Assembly (NCBI RefSeq): GCF_000246895.1
Contig: NZ_BAEV01000008.1
Coordinates: 1-58,619 of the forward strand
Direction: 5' to 3'
DNA from: Clostridium arbusti SL206
Lineage (GTDB): Bacteria > Bacillota > Clostridia > Clostridiales > Clostridiaceae
DNA: 58,619 nucleotides
Below, piece after piece: positions 35,754-44,475 of the stretch. Made by a program: the position numbers and the translations under genes. Position 1 is the first letter of the stretch; each line of letters starts with the position of its first letter. The notes beneath the pieces are model-generated. The model ran no database searches. It saw nothing but the letters and a program-made list of their open reading frames with translations, and was not told the origin of the DNA.

Positions 35754-38732
35754 TTGAGAAGAAACTGGGAATTAGAAGATTTAATTGAACATTTTACACT
35801 CATGCCTAATGAACTATCTCTCATTGGAAATAAATATGGTGAGACAAGACTTGGATTTGCAGTTTTGTTAAAATTCTTTCAAATGGAAGCTCGATTTCCA
35901 AATTCAAAGAATGAAGTAGCAAAAGTAGTAATTGATTATATTGCAAAACAAGTACAAGTAACAGGAAATTTATTTGACAATTATGATATGAACAGTAGAA
36001 CCTATTATAACCACAAATCTCAAACTAGGGAGTATTTTGAATTTCGTGAACCTACAGCCGAAGATGCTAATTCTATGACAAAATGGTTATCAAATCATGT
36101 TTTTTACTACGATGCTAATACTGAAACTCTTAAAGAGAAAGTATATAGTAAATTTAGACAGTTGCATATAGAACCTCCAACTCCTGAGCGTATAGATCGT
36201 ATAATAAAATCATCAATATCTACGTATGAAAAACAATTCTTTGAAAAAACCTTCAATAAATTATCAAGAAAAACTATTGTTAAAATGGATAATTTATTAA
36301 ACGATCTTACTTCTTGCGATGAATCTGAAATTAATAATAACACAGAAGAATTTATTTCATTTAGTCAATTAAGATCAGATCCTGGTCGTATTGGATTAGA
36401 GAGTATATTTAAAGAAGTAACAAAATTAAAAACTATTCAATTTCTAGCGTTGCCAGATGATTTATTCAATAATATTTCTCAAAAAGTACTTAGAAAGTAT
36501 AAGTTAAGAGCTGTTTCAGAAAAATTAACAGAATTACGCCGTCACCCAGAAAATATGAGATATACAATATTAGCGGCTTTTTTTTGGCTTAGAAGTAGAG
36601 AAATTACAGATAATCTTATTGAACTTCTGATGCAAATAATTCATAAAATAGGTGTCAGAGCTGAAAGAAAAGTTGAAAGAGAATTCATAAATGACTTTAG
36701 AAAGGTTAATGGCAAAACAAATATTCTTTTTCAAATGGCAGATGCTGCTTTAAATAATCCTGATGGTATAATAAAGCAAGTATTATTTCCTATAGTAAGC
36801 GAAGATACACTTGCTAATTTAGTAAAAGAATTTAAGAATACTGATACTGCGTATAAGCGAAAAGTATATACAGTCATGAGATCATCTTATAGTAACCACT
36901 ATAGACGAATGGTTCCAGAAATACTTAACACTCTACAATTTTGCTCAAATAATCAAATACATCAACCTATTATAAAAGCTTTAGATATTATTAAAAAATA
37001 TTATAATATAGGTACCCATTACTTCACTAACACTGAAATTATACCTATTAATGGTGTTATTCGTACTGCTATGAAAGATGCAGTTATAGAAAATGATGCT
37101 GATGGCCATGAACGTATAAATAGAATAAATTATGAAATTGTTACTTTACAGGCCTTAAGAGATAAATTAAGATGTAAAGAAATATGGGTAGTTGGTGGAA
37201 ATAGGTATAGAAATCCTGATGAAGATTTACCAACTGATTTTGAAGAGCATAGAGAAGAAAATTATAAAGCTTTAAATAAACCATTAGATTCAGAAAAATT
37301 TATAAATGATATTAAGCAATCAATGTATAATTCATTAACTAAACTGGATATTAACATGCCTAAAAATCCCAAAGTACGTATATCTAATAAAAATAATAAA
37401 GGTTGGATTACTGTATCACCAAGTGAGCCACAAAATGAACCTATGAACTTATCAAAAATAAAAACTGAAATTATGAGACATTGGCCTATGACTAATTTAC
37501 TTGATGTACTTAAGGAAGCAGATTTAAGAATAAACTTTACTGATAATTTTAAAACTGTAGCTTCACATGAAAGGCTAAATAGAGAGACAATACAAAGACG
37601 TCTTATTTTAGCTCTATATGGATTAGGTACAAATACAGGTTTAAAACGTATTGCTGCAGGAAATCATGGTGAAAATTATGAAGATTTGCTTTATATAAAA
37701 AGAAAATTTATAAATAAAGATAATCTGCATAATGCAATATCAACAGTGGTTAATGCCATACTTAAAAGTAGAGTAGAAGATATTTGTGGTGAAGGTACAA
37801 CAACTTGTGCTTCAGATAGTAAAAAATTTGGAGCATGGGATCAGAATTTAATGACAGAATGGCATATTAGATATCGTGGGCGTGGTGTAATGATATACTG
37901 GCATGTTGAAAAAAATTCTACATGTCTATACTCACAGTTAAAACAATGCTCATCTTCTGAGGTATCTGCAATGATAGAAGGATTATTAAAACATTGTACA
38001 GACATGGAAATAGAAAAAAATTTTGTAGATTCTCATGGCCAAAGTGAAGTTGCTTTTGCTTTCTGTCACTTGTTAGGTTTTAATCTAATGCCTAGAATTA
38101 AAGCAATACATTCACAAAAATTATATAGACCGGATACTGGAATAAGTGAAGCATACCCTAACCTGCAGCCAGTGTTAACAAGACCTATAAATTGGGAACT
38201 TATAAGACAACAGTACGACCAAATGATAAAATATGCAACTGCATTAAGGTTAGGTACTGCTGAAACAGAAGCTATATTAAAGCGATTTACTAGAAATAAT
38301 TTAAAGCATCCAACATACCTTGCCTTTGCTGAATTAGGGAAAGCTATAAAAACTATATTCCTTTGTGAATACCTAAATTCAGAAGAATTGAGAATAGAGA
38401 TACATGAAGGTCTCAATGTTGTTGAAAACTGGAATTCAGCCAATTCATTTATTTTCTACGGCAAGAGTGGTGAAATATCAACAAATAGAATCGAAGATCA
38501 GGAGCTTTCAGTATTAAGCCTTCATCTAGTACAAAATTGTTTGGTATATATAAATACATTAATGATACAACAAGTATTATCTGAAAAGAAATGGTACGAT
38601 ATGATGGCACCAGAAGATTTTAGAGCTTTAACTCCATTAATCTATAATCATGTAAATCCATATGGGAATTTTGATTTAGATATGAATCAAAGGATTCCAA
38701 TAGATATGTACAATAACGCAGTACAAGCATAA
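35754..38732 (+). CDS. tnpA: Tn3-family transposase TnpA
   Basis: A 992-residue Tn3 transposase, full length for the family. An N-terminal DNA-binding region (DUF4158-like) precedes the catalytic core. The DDE triad is Asp688 ([11 protein letters not shown]), Asp759 ([13 protein letters not shown]) and Glu891 ([11 protein letters not shown]). It starts at TTG 35754 behind GGGTGAAG. It acts on the 42-bp ends at 23358 and 38851 by replicative transposition. No interruption is visible, so the element may still be mobile. Confidence 0.95.
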   Translation: MRRNWELEDLIEHFTLMPNELSLIGNKYGETRLGFAVLLKFFQMEARFPNSKNEVAKVVIDYIAKQVQVTGNLFDNYDMNSRTYYNHKSQTREYFEFREPTAEDANSMTKWLSNHVFYYDANTETLKEKVYSKFRQLHIEPPTPERIDRIIKSSISTYEKQFFEKTFNKLSRKTIVKMDNLLNDLTSCDESEINNNTEEFISFSQLRSDPGRIGLESIFKEVTKLKTIQFLALPDDLFNNISQKVLRKYKLRAVSEKLTELRRHPENMRYTILAAFFWLRSREITDNLIELLMQIIHKIGVRAERKVEREFINDFRKVNGKTNILFQMADAALNNPDGIIKQVLFPIVSEDTLANLVKEFKNTDTAYKRKVYTVMRSSYSNHYRRMVPEILNTLQFCSNNQIHQPIIKALDIIKKYYNIGTHYFTNTEIIPINGVIRTAMKDAVIENDADGHERINRINYEIVTLQALRDKLRCKEIWVVGGNRYRNPDEDLPTDFEEHREENYKALNKPLDSEKFINDIKQSMYNSLTKLDINMPKNPKVRISNKNNKGWITVSPSEPQNEPMNLSKIKTEIMRHWPMTNLLDVLKEADLRINFTDNFKTVASHERLNRETIQRRLILALYGLGTNTGLKRIAAGNHGENYEDLLYIKRKFINKDNLHNAISTVVNAILKSRVEDICGEGTTTCASDSKKFGAWDQNLMTEWHIRYRGRGVMIYWHVEKNSTCLYSQLKQCSSSEVSAMIEGLLKHCTDMEIEKNFVDSHGQSEVAFAFCHLLGFNLMPRIKAIHSQKLYRPDTGISEAYPNLQPVLTRPINWELIRQQYDQMIKYATALRLGTAETEAILKRFTRNNLKHPTYLAFAELGKAIKTIFLCEYLNSEELRIEIHEGLNVVENWNSANSFIFYGKSGEISTNRIEDQELSVLSLHLVQNCLVYINTLMIQQVLSEKKWYDMMAPEDFRALTPLIYNHVNPYGNFDLDMNQRIPIDMYNNAVQA

Positions 38733-38746
38733 CACTAAGTATAAAT

Positions 38747-38789
38747 AAATCCACTCTAATTTTTAAAATTTATTAGTGTGGATTTTATT
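38747..38789 (+). terminator. Terminator of tnpA
   Basis: AAATCCACTCTAAT pairs with ATTAGTGTGGATTT (one mismatch), followed by a T-rich tail just inside the right inverted repeat. Confidence 0.75.
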
Positions 38790-38809
38790 ATAATATCTAC
38801 ATTATAATC

Positions 38810-38851
38810 CATTTACTTTTCAGTACATGACACGAATGCTCCCATTACCCC
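38810..38851 (-). repeat. Transposon right inverted repeat
   Basis: The reverse complement begins GGGGTAATGGGAGCATTCG and ends AAAGTAAATG, identical to the left end at 39 of 42 positions. Confidence 0.92.
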
Positions 38852-38856
38852 AAATA
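38852..38856. repeat. Target-site duplication, right copy
   Basis: AAATA immediately outside the right inverted repeat, matching 23353-23357. Confidence 0.88.
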
Positions 38857-38893
38857 AATATTTGTTTTATTACTTCCATTACTTCCTTTTCCC
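38852..38893 (-). pseudogene. Displaced upstream fragment of the interrupted permease
   Basis: The minus strand reads GKGSNGSNKTNIYL and continues in frame with LADEDKSS on the other side of the transposon. Upstream it is cut off where a response-regulator remnant in the opposite direction begins, so the 5' end of the permease was already lost. Confidence 0.7.
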
Positions 38894-38899
38894 TGACAT

Positions 38900-39261
38900 G
38901 ATAGATACATTCTTAAAGATTGCGGTTCAAAAGAAATAGTAGCCTCTATAAAAACTGCTTTAGGCGGAAACATACTTTTAAATCCTAAAGTTACTAAAAA
39001 AGTTGTTAGGGCATTAGCTCTAGGAACAATGAAAATATTGTTCAAAATAAAGATAAAGAAAAAATAAAACTGTTACAGACATTAACCCCTCGTGAGTTTG
39101 ATGTGGTAAAACATATAATAGATGGGAAAACGAATAAAGCTATAGGTAAAATTCTATTCGTCACTGAAGGCACTATAAAAAATTATGTATCTAAAATATT
39201 AGAAAAATTACAACTAAGTAGTAGAACAGAACTGGTAATCTACTTGAATAACAAAATTTAA
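38900..39261 (+). pseudogene. C-terminal half of a LuxR/NarL-type response regulator
   Basis: The plus strand reads DRYILKDCGSKEIVASIKTA (the end of a receiver domain), then after a one-base shift at AA (39025-39026) LTPREFDVVKHIIDGKTNKA and GTIKNYVSKILEKLQLSSRT, a LuxR-type helix-turn-helix. The receiver phosphorylation region is missing; a stop lies directly upstream. The small shift could be a 454 error, but the N-terminal truncation is real. It probably once regulated the neighbouring ABC-2 exporter. Confidence 0.75.
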
Positions 39262-39292
39262 CGTGACTACATTATTCTATAGTTACGTTTTT
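39260..39292 (+). terminator. Terminator after the response-regulator remnant
   Basis: AACGTGACT and AGTTACGTT (one mismatch) around a 12-base loop, followed by TTTTTT. Confidence 0.75.
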
Positions 39293-39416
39293 TATAAGTA
39301 TGTTAAAAGATAACTTTATTAAGATTTTATTAAGAAATTTTCAACTTAAGTTATTATAAAAACTTGGTATAAAACCTTTTCTTAGACACAATATAATAGT
39401 GAAAGGTGGTATGTAT

Positions 39417-39647
39417 ATGCAAACTAATAAATTAATCACTGTACTAAATGAAAATGGTGAGAAAGTGGATTTAGAATTTATTGATGCTATTAAAATGGAT
39501 GGAAATGAATATGTAATAGTTGGTCCTAAGGATTCCAATGAAGCATATGCTTACAAGTCAATTATAAAGAATGGTGAAACCACATACTTATCCATAGGCC
39601 AAGGGGAAGAGTTTAAAAAAGTATTACAAAAATATAATCAGCAGTAA
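39417..39647 (+). CDS. DUF1292 protein
   Basis: A 76-residue protein of the DUF1292 (YrzB-like) family, common in Firmicutes and of unknown function: TVLNENGEKVDLEFIDAIKM, then EYVIVGPKD and the acidic C-terminal part. AAGGTGG at 39403-39409 gives the best spacing to the ATG at 39417; an ATG two codons earlier is also possible. It stands alone. Confidence 0.85.
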   Translation: MQTNKLITVLNENGEKVDLEFIDAIKMDGNEYVIVGPKDSNEAYAYKSIIKNGETTYLSIGQGEEFKKVLQKYNQQ

Positions 39648-39996
39648 AAAATATTTTATGTAGTGCATAGGTGCAGTTACTACTATCTTGTCAATGATAG
39701 TATATGATTTTTCACTGTTACAGTTAATTTTATTTAAATCATTTCAATTTTCAGTAGAATAAAAAGCTATCTCACTATGCATTTTGAGATAGCTTTTTAA
39801 CTATTTTACAATTAAATGATACCATCTACTTGATTTCCATAAAAATTTTACATACACCAAACATTATTAACTTCAAATAAATGCAAACAAATAATTTTTA
39901 AGTTATAATTAAATATAGAGATTTAATTAATCAATAAGAATTTGAGTTTATAAGCTAAAAATATTTTTTAGGAATTGAAAGGAATGAAACAAATTT
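39648..39996. other. Intergenic region with one terminator
   Basis: A 349-bp stretch without a gene. The only clear feature is AAAAAGCTATCTCA / TGAGATAGCTTTTT (39761-39799), a strong bidirectional hairpin that probably ends the DUF1292 transcript. The rest is AT-rich and holds the promoter of the PHP gene. Confidence 0.6.
39761..39799. terminator. Terminator after the DUF1292 gene
   Basis: AAAAAGCTATCTC pairs with GAGATAGCTTTTT around a CTATGCATTTT loop region. Confidence 0.8.
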
Positions 39997-40728
39997 ATGA
40001 AATATCCTATTGATATACACACACATACTGTAGCAAGTGGTCATGCTTATACTACATTATTAGAAAATGCAAAATATGCCAGTGAAATAGGCCTTGAAAT
40101 TTTAGGTACTACAGACCATGCCCCTAGTATGCCTGATGCACCGCATGAGTGGTATTTTGGTAATTTTAAAGCATTGCCAAGAGAAATTTATGGAGTTACT
40201 ATGCTTTATGGCTGCGAGGCTAATATTATTGATTATGATGGCAATATAGATTTACCATTGTACAGACAAGAACAGATTGATATTATGATAGCCAGCATAC
40301 ATGATCCAGTAATGAAACCAAATGATAATCCAGATTTAAATACTGCTGCCTTTTTAAATGCTATGAATAATCCCAATGTGCACATTATAGGTCATGCTGG
40401 TAATCCTGCTTTTCCAATTCACGCAGAGGAGTTAGTTAAAAAAGCAAAAGAAAAGAATATACTTATTGAAATAAATAACAGCTCTTTAGTTAGATCAAGA
40501 ATTGGAAGTGAAAAAGTCTGTACAAAAATAGCTCGTTTATGCAAAGAGAACAATGTAAAAATAATATTGAACAGTGATGCTCATTCTTGTTTTAGTATTG
40601 GAAATTTTGATGCAGCATTAAAAATGTTAAAAGATATTGATATGCCAGAAGAACTAATTATAAATAGAAGTAAAACAGATTTACTTAACTATTTAAAAGA
40701 TAAGGGTAAAACAATTGAATCAAGATAA
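39997..40728 (+). CDS. PHP-family phosphatase/phosphoesterase (YcdX-like)
   Basis: A 243-residue polymerase-and-histidinol-phosphatase fold protein of the YcdX type. Metal-binding motifs: DIHTHT (residues 6-11), TTDHAP near 38-43, a Glu in GCEANI, an internal GHAGNP and the late NSDAHS. These form a trinuclear metal site. The natural substrate is not known. GAAAGGAATG precedes the ATG at a longish distance. A terminator follows. Confidence 0.88.
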   Translation: MKYPIDIHTHTVASGHAYTTLLENAKYASEIGLEILGTTDHAPSMPDAPHEWYFGNFKALPREIYGVTMLYGCEANIIDYDGNIDLPLYRQEQIDIMIASIHDPVMKPNDNPDLNTAAFLNAMNNPNVHIIGHAGNPAFPIHAEELVKKAKEKNILIEINNSSLVRSRIGSEKVCTKIARLCKENNVKIILNSDAHSCFSIGNFDAALKMLKDIDMPEELIINRSKTDLLNYLKDKGKTIESR

Positions 40729-40762
40729 TTTTAATAATTAGTATACACTCATGTATACTAAT

Positions 40763-40800
40763 AAAAATAACAGCAGAGGAATAACTTTGCTGTTATTTTT
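40763..40800. terminator. Terminator between PHP gene and the MarR gene
   Basis: AAAAATAACAGCA pairs perfectly with TGCTGTTATTTTT; convergent genes lie on both sides. Confidence 0.85.
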
Positions 40801-40816
40801 AAATTTCTTTATTAAA

Positions 40817-41836
40817 TTATACTTTTTCATAAAGTCTTTTTTCTATTACTGTAAAAGTTTTTTCAATGTATTCTTTTACAAAATCATTTTTAAGCACTAG
40901 GTTCAATTTCAGCATGAATTTATTCAACTTCAATAATTCATTTCTTGATAAAAATTCTAGATCCTTATATATTAAAAAACTTTTTTGATTTACATCAAAT
41001 TCTTTAATAAGTAGTCCTTCTCCACTTTCTGAAATATACAAAAATAGTGAATTTTTCAATTCAGATTTTTCCTTATATATTAAATTTTTCTCATAGAGCT
41101 TCTTTACTATAATATTAGCAGTAGAGGGAGCTAAATAAGCAAGTTTACTTAATTTAGATGAAGTAACACCAGGAAAAGCATCAATAATCCATAAAGCTCT
41201 AAGTTGAGGATATGTAAGTTTAAAGCTAGAAAGTAAGTTTCTGTGATTGTTTACAAGAGTTAAAATAAATGTTCTTAAAAGATTATAAAAGAGAACTAGC
41301 TTTTGAAGCATAAATTTATCTTCAGAGTTAAAATCGCTAAAGTCAATTTTTAATCCTAATTTATTTAGTTTCTCAATATATTCAAATAAAAAAGTATTGT
41401 TTGAATATACAGTTATAGATTTTAAAATTTCTATAGTAAAATTCAAATCCTCTTCATTAACTCCTGAAAGCAATTGAATTAATGCAGCTTTGTCATGTTT
41501 TTTCATTCTGTTCAATTTAATTAAATTATATCCATCCTCAGTGAGATTTAAAGTATATAATTTCTTATTTAAAGTTTCTTCACGTACAACTAAATTTTTC
41601 TCCATTAAAAGTTTAAGTATTTTTGTTACTGTAGGCGGAGACCAACAGCCTATCTTTGCAATTTCACCAAGAGAGATGCCCTCAAATATTTTTATAATCC
41701 ACAGTACTCTTAGTTGAGGTAAAGTAATACCTGTTTTCTTAACAAAATTATTATAATTACATTCTATATTTAAAAATACATATCTTGATAAGTTATAAAA
41801 TTCATGAATATCAAATAATTTATTTTTTAGATCCAT
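40817..41836 (-). CDS. Tandem-MarR transcriptional regulator (two MarR units in one chain)
   Basis: A 339-residue protein built from two MarR-like units. Unit 1 (about 1-150) has GITLPQLRVLWIIKIFEGIS and a winged helix SPPTVTKILKLLMEKNLVVR; unit 2 (about 175-330) has KLTYPQLRALWIIDAFPGVT and PSTANIIVKKLYEKNLIYKE. The units are clearly homologous, so the chain can mimic a MarR dimer. It is divergent from the SulP transporter gene, and a 10-bp inverted repeat lies between them (41871-41915). Confidence 0.85.
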   Translation of the reverse strand: MDLKNKLFDIHEFYNLSRYVFLNIECNYNNFVKKTGITLPQLRVLWIIKIFEGISLGEIAKIGCWSPPTVTKILKLLMEKNLVVREETLNKKLYTLNLTEDGYNLIKLNRMKKHDKAALIQLLSGVNEEDLNFTIEILKSITVYSNNTFLFEYIEKLNKLGLKIDFSDFNSEDKFMLQKLVLFYNLLRTFILTLVNNHRNLLSSFKLTYPQLRALWIIDAFPGVTSSKLSKLAYLAPSTANIIVKKLYEKNLIYKEKSELKNSLFLYISESGEGLLIKEFDVNQKSFLIYKDLEFLSRNELLKLNKFMLKLNLVLKNDFVKEYIEKTFTVIEKRLYEKV

Positions 41837-41870
41837 ATTGTATCCTTTCCTTATAAAACAAGTATGTATA

Positions 41871-41915
41871 ATTTTAACATAGTCTTAAGTAGCAAATCAA
41901 ATTTTATGTTAAAAT
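41871..41915. promoter_or_regulatory. Candidate operator between the MarR and SulP genes
   Basis: ATTTTAACAT (41871-41880) and ATGTTAAAAT (41906-41915), a perfect 10-bp inverted repeat separated by 25 bases, in the 185-bp divergent promoter region. Confidence 0.45.
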
Positions 41916-42021
41916 ATCGAAACTTGTTGTTTATATGCATAAAATAAGATATGATTATTTATGTACCGCATTTCAATATTCGAATACTAACTAATTATAA
42001 AAATGTTATAGGAGTGATAAC

Positions 42022-43716
42022 TTGTTAATTCCAAAGTCAATTACATGTTTAAAAAATTACACTAAAGAACAATTTATAAAGGATCTTATCTCAGGTATCA
42101 TAGTTGCAATTATTGCCCTGCCGCTATCCATTGCCTTAGCTATTGCATCTGGAGTTTCACCTGAAAAAGGTTTATACACAGCAATCATTGGAGGTTTTAT
42201 TGTATCATTACTCGGTGGAAGTAGAGTTCAAATCGGAGGTCCCACAGCAGCCTTTGTAGTCATTGTATATGGAATAATACAAAAGTTTGGACTGGAAGGT
42301 TTATTTGTATCGACTATAATGGCAGGAATTTTTCTTGTTATAATGGGCTTGTTGAAATTTGGAAGTTTGATAAAATATATTCCATCTTCAATAACTACTG
42401 GATTTACAAGCGGTATAGCAGTAGTTCTTCTATCTACGGAAGTAAAAGATTTTTTTGGTTTACATATGAAAACTGTACCTTCCCATTTTGTAGAAAAATT
42501 GATATCATATTTTAATAATTTTCATACAATTAATTTTCAAGGTTTATTTATATCTCTTCTAACTCTTGGAATAATTATATTATGGCCAAAGATAAATAAG
42601 AAAATACCAGGAACTTTTATAGCAATAATAATAGTAACCGTAGTCACAATGATTTTTAAATTAGATGTTACAACTATAGGAAGCCAGTTTGGAAATCTTT
42701 CTTCTTCACTTCCACATCCTAGTTTCCCAAGAGTTAATTTTGCTATGATAAACGAACTGATGCTTCCAGCTCTTACAATTGCTATTCTTGGTTCTGTTGA
42801 ATCCCTATTATCGGCGGTAGTATCGGATGGCATGATTGGTGGTAGTCATCGTTCCAATATGGAACTAATAGCTCAAGGATTTGCTAATATTTTTTCAGCA
42901 ATCTTTGGAGGCATACCAGTTACAGGAGCTATTGCAAGAACAGCAGCAAATGTTAAAAATGGTGGTAGAACACCAATAGCAGGAATAGTTCATGCCCTGG
43001 TGCTTTTAATTATCATGTTATTATTTATGCCCTATGTTAAATTAATTCCCATGGCTTCTTTAGCCGCTGTTTTAGTAATGATTGCATATAACATGGGAGA
43101 TTGGGAAGCATTTAGAACAGTATTTAAATCTCCTAAAAGTGATTCCTTAGTATTTATAGTTACATTTATTCTAACTATTTTCTTGGATTTGGTTGTTGCT
43201 ATAGGTGTAGGTGTAGTACTTGCATCCTTCTTATTTATGAGAAAGATGGGTGAAATTACAGAAATCAAATGTATATTAGATGATGAGGAGGATAAAGATG
43301 CTAATGAATTTATAGAAAATGTAACACTGCATGAGCATATTTCAATCTATGAAATCAGTGGGCCCTTTTTCTTTGGAGCCGCCAATAAATTTGTGTCTGC
43401 AATAAGAGAAATGGGAGTACCTACTAAAGTACTAATAATAAAAATGAGCAAAGTTCCTTTTATGGATTCTACAGCCTATCATTCCTTTGAAATGCTTCAC
43501 AATATCTGTAAAAAACATCACACAAAATTAATCATATTAAAGATTCAAAATCAACCATTAGAAATGCTTAAAAAATATGGTTTTGTAGAAATGATTGGAG
43601 AAAATAATTTTTGTGGTGCAGTAGATGAAGCCATTGAGAGAGCTAATGTTATATTAAGTGAGCATAAATCCAACATAGATAATAAACAAATATCTAGTAA
43701 GACTATTACTGAATAG
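42022..43716 (+). CDS. SulP-family anion transporter with STAS domain
   Basis: A 564-residue SLC26/SulP transporter: about 10-14 membrane segments (residues 20-410) starting with SGIIVAIIALPLSIALAIASG and the GGSRVQIGGPTAAFVV signature, then a cytoplasmic STAS domain (about 435-550). Substrates in the family are sulfate, bicarbonate or other anions. It starts at TTG 42022 behind TAGGAGTG. It is probably controlled by the divergent double-MarR protein; the anion is unknown. Confidence 0.9.
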   Translation: MLIPKSITCLKNYTKEQFIKDLISGIIVAIIALPLSIALAIASGVSPEKGLYTAIIGGFIVSLLGGSRVQIGGPTAAFVVIVYGIIQKFGLEGLFVSTIMAGIFLVIMGLLKFGSLIKYIPSSITTGFTSGIAVVLLSTEVKDFFGLHMKTVPSHFVEKLISYFNNFHTINFQGLFISLLTLGIIILWPKINKKIPGTFIAIIIVTVVTMIFKLDVTTIGSQFGNLSSSLPHPSFPRVNFAMINELMLPALTIAILGSVESLLSAVVSDGMIGGSHRSNMELIAQGFANIFSAIFGGIPVTGAIARTAANVKNGGRTPIAGIVHALVLLIIMLLFMPYVKLIPMASLAAVLVMIAYNMGDWEAFRTVFKSPKSDSLVFIVTFILTIFLDLVVAIGVGVVLASFLFMRKMGEITEIKCILDDEEDKDANEFIENVTLHEHISIYEISGPFFFGAANKFVSAIREMGVPTKVLIIKMSKVPFMDSTAYHSFEMLHNICKKHHTKLIILKIQNQPLEMLKKYGFVEMIGENNFCGAVDEAIERANVILSEHKSNIDNKQISSKTITE

Positions 43717-43767
43717 CTAACTAAATTTTTAAAAATAGAGAAAGTTATATTTGAATATATACACTAG

Positions 43768-43804
43768 AAAATTGCTGATAAGATTATCCTTACCAGCAAT
43801 TTTT
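43768..43804 (+). terminator. Terminator of the SulP gene
   Basis: AAAATTGCTG pairs with CAGCAATTTTT around a 16-base loop. Confidence 0.8.
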
Positions 43805-43893
43805 AAAGTACTTATTTTAATAAATACCTTAATTATATTATCTTTGAAATTTTTTGATTTTTTCAGCATAACAATTTCTTTTATAAGTTCTTC

Positions 43894-44421
43894 TTAATCT
43901 CTAAGCAAGAATTTTTTATATAATATCCAAGTATTTTCTTCCCACACATAAACAGATATATTATCAAAGTAGATATTAAAATTGCACTGATTTTTATTTA
44001 CATAATTCCATATCTCTTCAAACTTATCTTTTATTCTTTTTGAAACTATAGTAGTATGAAAAACTCTTTCCCCACTTTCATTTCTGCTCCAGGGCAACCA
44101 ACTTTGTGTTTTTAATAAATTTTCTAAATCAGTATAAACTTTTTTTGCTTCTTCTGAAAATGTTGTTTTCATAAATACAACATCATTTCTAAAACTACCA
44201 TATCCATCTATGTATACTGGTGTTTTTTTATTGTTCCTTGCAAAAGATCCAAGTAAATCCATTAGTTTATCTACATTTTCACTATGAAAAGGTGCTTTCA
44301 ATGTAATGTGTCCTGGTAATTTAGTTCTTCTCACCTTAAACTTATTACAAACTTCTGTTGTTATTTCATCATGAAATTTTAATGATTCTCCATTCAATGT
44401 AGTAACTATAACATATCTCAT
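43894..44421 (-). CDS. 2'-5' RNA ligase / 2H phosphoesterase family protein
   Basis: A 175-residue 2H-superfamily protein (LigT/YjcG type) with the two signature motifs HITL (residues 38-41) and HTTI (122-125). Such enzymes open cyclic phosphates or join 2'-5' linkages in RNA; the physiological target is unclear. I take the ATG at 44421; a GTG four codons earlier overlaps the best ribosome site. It lies 54 bp downstream of recQ (42 bp if the GTG is used) and is probably co-transcribed. Confidence 0.85.
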   Translation of the reverse strand: MRYVIVTTLNGESLKFHDEITTEVCNKFKVRRTKLPGHITLKAPFHSENVDKLMDLLGSFARNNKKTPVYIDGYGSFRNDVVFMKTTFSEEAKKVYTDLENLLKTQSWLPWSRNESGERVFHTTIVSKRIKDKFEEIWNYVNKNQCNFNIYFDNISVYVWEENTWILYKKFLLRD

Positions 44422-44475
44422 TACAAAGCTCACTTTCCTTTCATAATCTTACTCAGATAGATTTTTGATATGCTT

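Larger units (their letters stand above)
23358..38851 (+). mobile_element. Tn3-family transposon, 15,494 bp, complete
   Basis: Defined by 42-bp terminal inverted repeats that begin GGGGT (39/42 identical), a 5-bp direct duplication AAATA, a Tn3-type transposase (tnpA) and a divergent tyrosine recombinase with a candidate resolution site between them. This is the Tn4430-like arrangement (TnpI-type recombinase in place of a serine resolvase). About 10 kb of cargo lies left of the recombinase: DedA-PAP2, PAP2 phosphatases, ferritin-like, CotF-like, two DUF421 proteins, HMA-TauE-cupredoxin, SHOCT, cupredoxin, DUF1232 and a broken ketopantoate reductase. It is inserted in an already decayed ABC-2 permease gene. 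Several cargo genes carry real inactivating mutations, so part of the cargo is no longer selected. Confidence 0.93.
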
